DNA from: Sulfuricurvum sp.
GTDB taxonomy: Bacteria > Campylobacterota > Campylobacteria > Campylobacterales > Sulfurimonadaceae
Direction of reading: 5' to 3'
NCBI GenBank assembly: GCA_030696775.1
Contig: JAUYRN010000003.1
Location: forward strand, 16,738 to 80,737
Length of the DNA: 64,000 bases
The notes under the pieces are model-generated. The model made no database searches and was not told where the DNA came from. It saw nothing but the letters and a program-made list of their open reading frames with translations. Shown piece by piece: positions 61,883 to 64,000 of this stretch (positions are counted from its first letter, which is position 1; the number at the start of each line of letters is the position of its first letter). The position numbers were made by a program, and so were the translations under genes.

Positions 61883-64000
61883 CTAACGCTGTGTTTTTCT
61901 CGGCGAAAAGCCCGCGCGCAGTGAACCGCGCTTAGTATTTTCACTAACACCTTGCTTGGCACGGTTTAGATTGTGAAAACAGCTCTGACAAATATTAAAT
62001 TCACTTCCTAAAGCAAGCGGTTTACCACATGTTTTACATCGTGGAACGAAATGGCTTTGTTTGAGCGAGTTTTCGATAAAACGGTTTAGTTCTCCCCGGT
62101 ACGAACGGGCTTTTTCACTGTCCACAAAAAACTCACCCAAACGATACGAAAGCCACAAATACAAACTGATCTCTTTGATCTGATCTTCCGCTTCTTGGAG
62201 TTCTTCGGTCGTTTGGGCATATGAACCCAGATGACGCGGCGGGATATAAGCAATCGGTTTAGCTTGTGCCAATGCCCTGACATATCGCTCGTATGCACCC
62301 ATCACAATCGGTGATTTCGTAGACAACGGTGCGGTAGCTAAAATATATTTAGTGTGCATATCCAAATCAAACCGATCTACAATCACCGACGCTTCTGCCA
62401 TTGATTCAAGATTTATGGCGCGAAACGGTCCTTCAAACTTCATATTTTCTACAAAAAATTCGATAATGGCCGCAAGAGACTTCTCTTCTAAAATTGTCGA
62501 GACCAGCTGTATGTGATCAAAATTTGCCATAACATTAAAAGGTATTTTAATCGCTTCAGCCTCACGCCCAAATAGAGGAGTGATTTTTTTAAGAACATCG
62601 GCACTCAAGGCTCCGACAAATCCTTTTTCACTCATCCCATATCGTCCTGCACGACCTGCTATCTGCTGAATTTCACTCACAGTTAAATCGCGTTGGCTTT
62701 GTCCATCAAATTTATCCGCTTTTGAAAACAGCAATGTTTTAATGGGCAAATTCAGCCCCATCGCAATCGCATCGGTCGCAACGAGGATTTGTGTCTCCCC
62801 CTCACGGAAACGCCTCGCTTCCTCACGTCGTACTTCCGGTCCAAGGTTACCATAAATAACACTGGTTTTATACGTTGCCGAAAGCTGTTGCTTCAAACGC
62901 AGTGCGTTAGCGCGGGTAAAGGCGATAACAGCGGTTTGGGGTTCTATCGCATCAATCGGAGTAACGTTTGGGAGAAGCTCTAATGGATTTTTACGCTCAA
63001 ATTCGACTATTTCCAGTGGTTCACCCAAATACTGCGCCAACGCCACAATCGCCTCACGCGAGTTAGGAGAACCGGTCATAATGACCACTTTTGCAGGTGC
63101 TCCGATGATGGCATTCGCCCATGCCCATCCGCGGTCGCGATCACCGATCATTTGCACCTCATCGATCACACACGTGTCGACTTCAGATTCAAAACTGAGC
63201 ATCTCGATGGTGGAGCTGATATGGGTTGCATCCTCATCAAAAATCTGCTCTTCTCCGGTGATAAGGGAAGCATTTATCCCGTGCTCACGTAAATCTTCAT
63301 ACCCCTCTAACGCTAACAAACGTAACGGTGCAAGATAATATCCTGTCCCTTTCACGCGTAATTGCTCCATCGCCGTATAGGTTTTCCCGCTGTTGGTCGG
63401 TCCGATATGCAAAACAAGCTTACGGCGCAGTGAACGAGCAAGAGGGAAAAGGTTTTTAAAATCCCGTACCGTTCGTGCCAATAACTCTTGACGCTGTTTT
63501 TTGAGCAGTTCGCCCGCAATACGCCGATCAAAGGCAAACAGCACCCGACGTACCATTTTTGTATTGATATGAAGCGTTTCGGCGAGCTGAGGAAGTAAAA
63601 TCTCATACACCATTTCGTATAAAAGAGGTTCGCTGAGATTTAAAAGTTTCGCATGGTCGCGACACGCCTCCATCAATTCCTCAAGTTCTCGCAAAAACGT
63701 CTCTCGAAGCTCTTTTCCTTGAATATCAAACTGTGCATCAAAGACCAAATCCTCTTCGCCCCAAATCAGACGGCTCACATCAGAGTGACTCAGCTGCAAA
63801 TGGGTCGTATGGAGCAACGGCTCCTCGTGATAAGGGAGTGCAATCGCTTGGCGATACTCGATGAGCAGCTCTTCCCCCACAAATTCGATTCCGATGGCGT
63901 GTGCCGGTAATACGCGCTTAAACGTTTCCATCGTGAGGGGGAAAAAAGTATTTTTGTTTGAGGGAGGAGCACTTTTGAGAGCAATAATGATTTCATCACG
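61883..64000 (-). CDS. Suv3-like DEAD/DEAH-box RNA helicase, 5' part cut by window
   Basis: Superfamily 2 helicase of the Suv3 type: Walker A HIGPTNSGKTYTAM, motif II DEVQMIGD, MTGSPNS, VATDAIAMGLNLP and QIAGRAGRYG. A C-terminal zinc ribbon (CKTCGKPLALGSEFNICQSC) ends the protein. In-frame codons continue without a stop to base 64000 (RDEIIIALKSAPPSNKN before METFKRVL), so the true start may lie outside; ATG 63931 is the first Met I see in frame. Suv3 helicases unwind RNA in degradosome-like complexes. Confidence 0.85.
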   Translation of the reverse strand, partial: RDEIIIALKSAPPSNKNTFFPLTMETFKRVLPAHAIGIEFVGEELLIEYRQAIALPYHEEPLLHTTHLQLSHSDVSRLIWGEEDLVFDAQFDIQGKELRETFLRELEELMEACRDHAKLLNLSEPLLYEMVYEILLPQLAETLHINTKMVRRVLFAFDRRIAGELLKKQRQELLARTVRDFKNLFPLARSLRRKLVLHIGPTNSGKTYTAMEQLRVKGTGYYLAPLRLLALEGYEDLREHGINASLITGEEQIFDEDATHISSTIEMLSFESEVDTCVIDEVQMIGDRDRGWAWANAIIGAPAKVVIMTGSPNSREAIVALAQYLGEPLEIVEFERKNPLELLPNVTPIDAIEPQTAVIAFTRANALRLKQQLSATYKTSVIYGNLGPEVRREEARRFREGETQILVATDAIAMGLNLPIKTLLFSKADKFDGQSQRDLTVSEIQQIAGRAGRYGMSEKGFVGALSADVLKKITPLFGREAEAIKIPFNVMANFDHIQLVSTILEEKSLAAIIEFFVENMKFEGPFRAINLESMAEASVIVDRFDLDMHTKYILATAPLSTKSPIVMGAYERYVRALAQAKPIAYIPPRHLGSYAQTTEELQEAEDQIKEISLYLWLSYRLGEFFVDSEKARSYRGELNRFIENSLKQSHFVPRCKTCGKPLALGSEFNICQSCFHNLNRAKQGVSENTKRGSLRAGFSPRKTQR

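Noticed and set aside
1..64000. CRISPR array, prophage, IS element or toxin-antitoxin locus
   Set aside because: No regular spaced repeats, transposase, integrase or phage structural genes were seen on reading both strands.

Overview
The window is a gene-dense bacterial chromosome segment from the Campylobacterota, most like Sulfuricurvum or Sulfurimonas. Support for this: the recA-eno pair with ATGA overlap, futalosine-pathway MqnD, CcoG, a TlpD-like CZB chemoreceptor, many 4-nt gene overlaps, and promoters with a strong TATAAT-type -10 box but little -35. This placement rests on recognised families and gene order, not on a search. No phage, IS element, CRISPR array or defence system was seen.

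Layout. 1-17.5 kb is mostly housekeeping: rpsT (partial), prfA, a dapF-coaE-(SpeE-like) block, purM, a haem-binding protein, ccoG with a serine-recombinase-like partner, mqnD-fliQ-murB, recA-eno-(FtsB-like)-(AMIN protein), tpx, and a cdsA-dxr-(RBBP9-like)-tsaD operon. 17.5-25.8 kb holds an NFACT protein, a Cache chemoreceptor, a TonB receptor with a membrane protein and a Cys-rich protein, a soluble CZB chemoreceptor and an HDOD protein. 26-32.6 kb holds a TamA-TamB-like pair and a hemerythrin/DUF2249/polytopic-membrane operon. 33-37.3 kb, between tRNA-Ser(GGA) and tRNA-Ala(GGC), is more accessory: small membrane proteins, a CDF transporter, a SIMPL protein, a porin-like barrel and a decayed chemoreceptor fragment.

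38-47.5 kb is the most striking part. Seven genes run as one tightly packed unit: HD-GYP response regulator, CheY-like receiver, globin-coupled hybrid histidine kinase, HDOD protein, FIST (NosP-like) sensor, double-PAS histidine kinase and membrane histidine kinase. A degenerate GGDEF protein lies divergently next to it. This looks like a gas (O2 and/or NO) sensing phosphorelay feeding into c-di-GMP. A metal-handling pair (TauE/SafE-like and HMA protein) follows.

48.5-64 kb holds a PP-loop tRNA-thiolase-like protein, dnaG, pldA, rpsU, purT, a D-2-hydroxyacid dehydrogenase, an AEC transporter, an OmpA-like barrel and a fumarate reductase-like flavoprotein/iron-sulfur pair. An undescribed-looking 32-residue acidic ORF sits between those two subunits. 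A YajQ/HD-GYP/HTH operon and a Suv3-like helicase cut by the window edge close the region.

Non-coding signals worth attention: a structured dispersed repeat found directly behind prfA and dnaG, a REP-like palindromic element before yajQ, a 16-bp inverted repeat after rpsU, a 10-bp inverted repeat at the recombinase-like gene and 14-bp direct repeats before recA.
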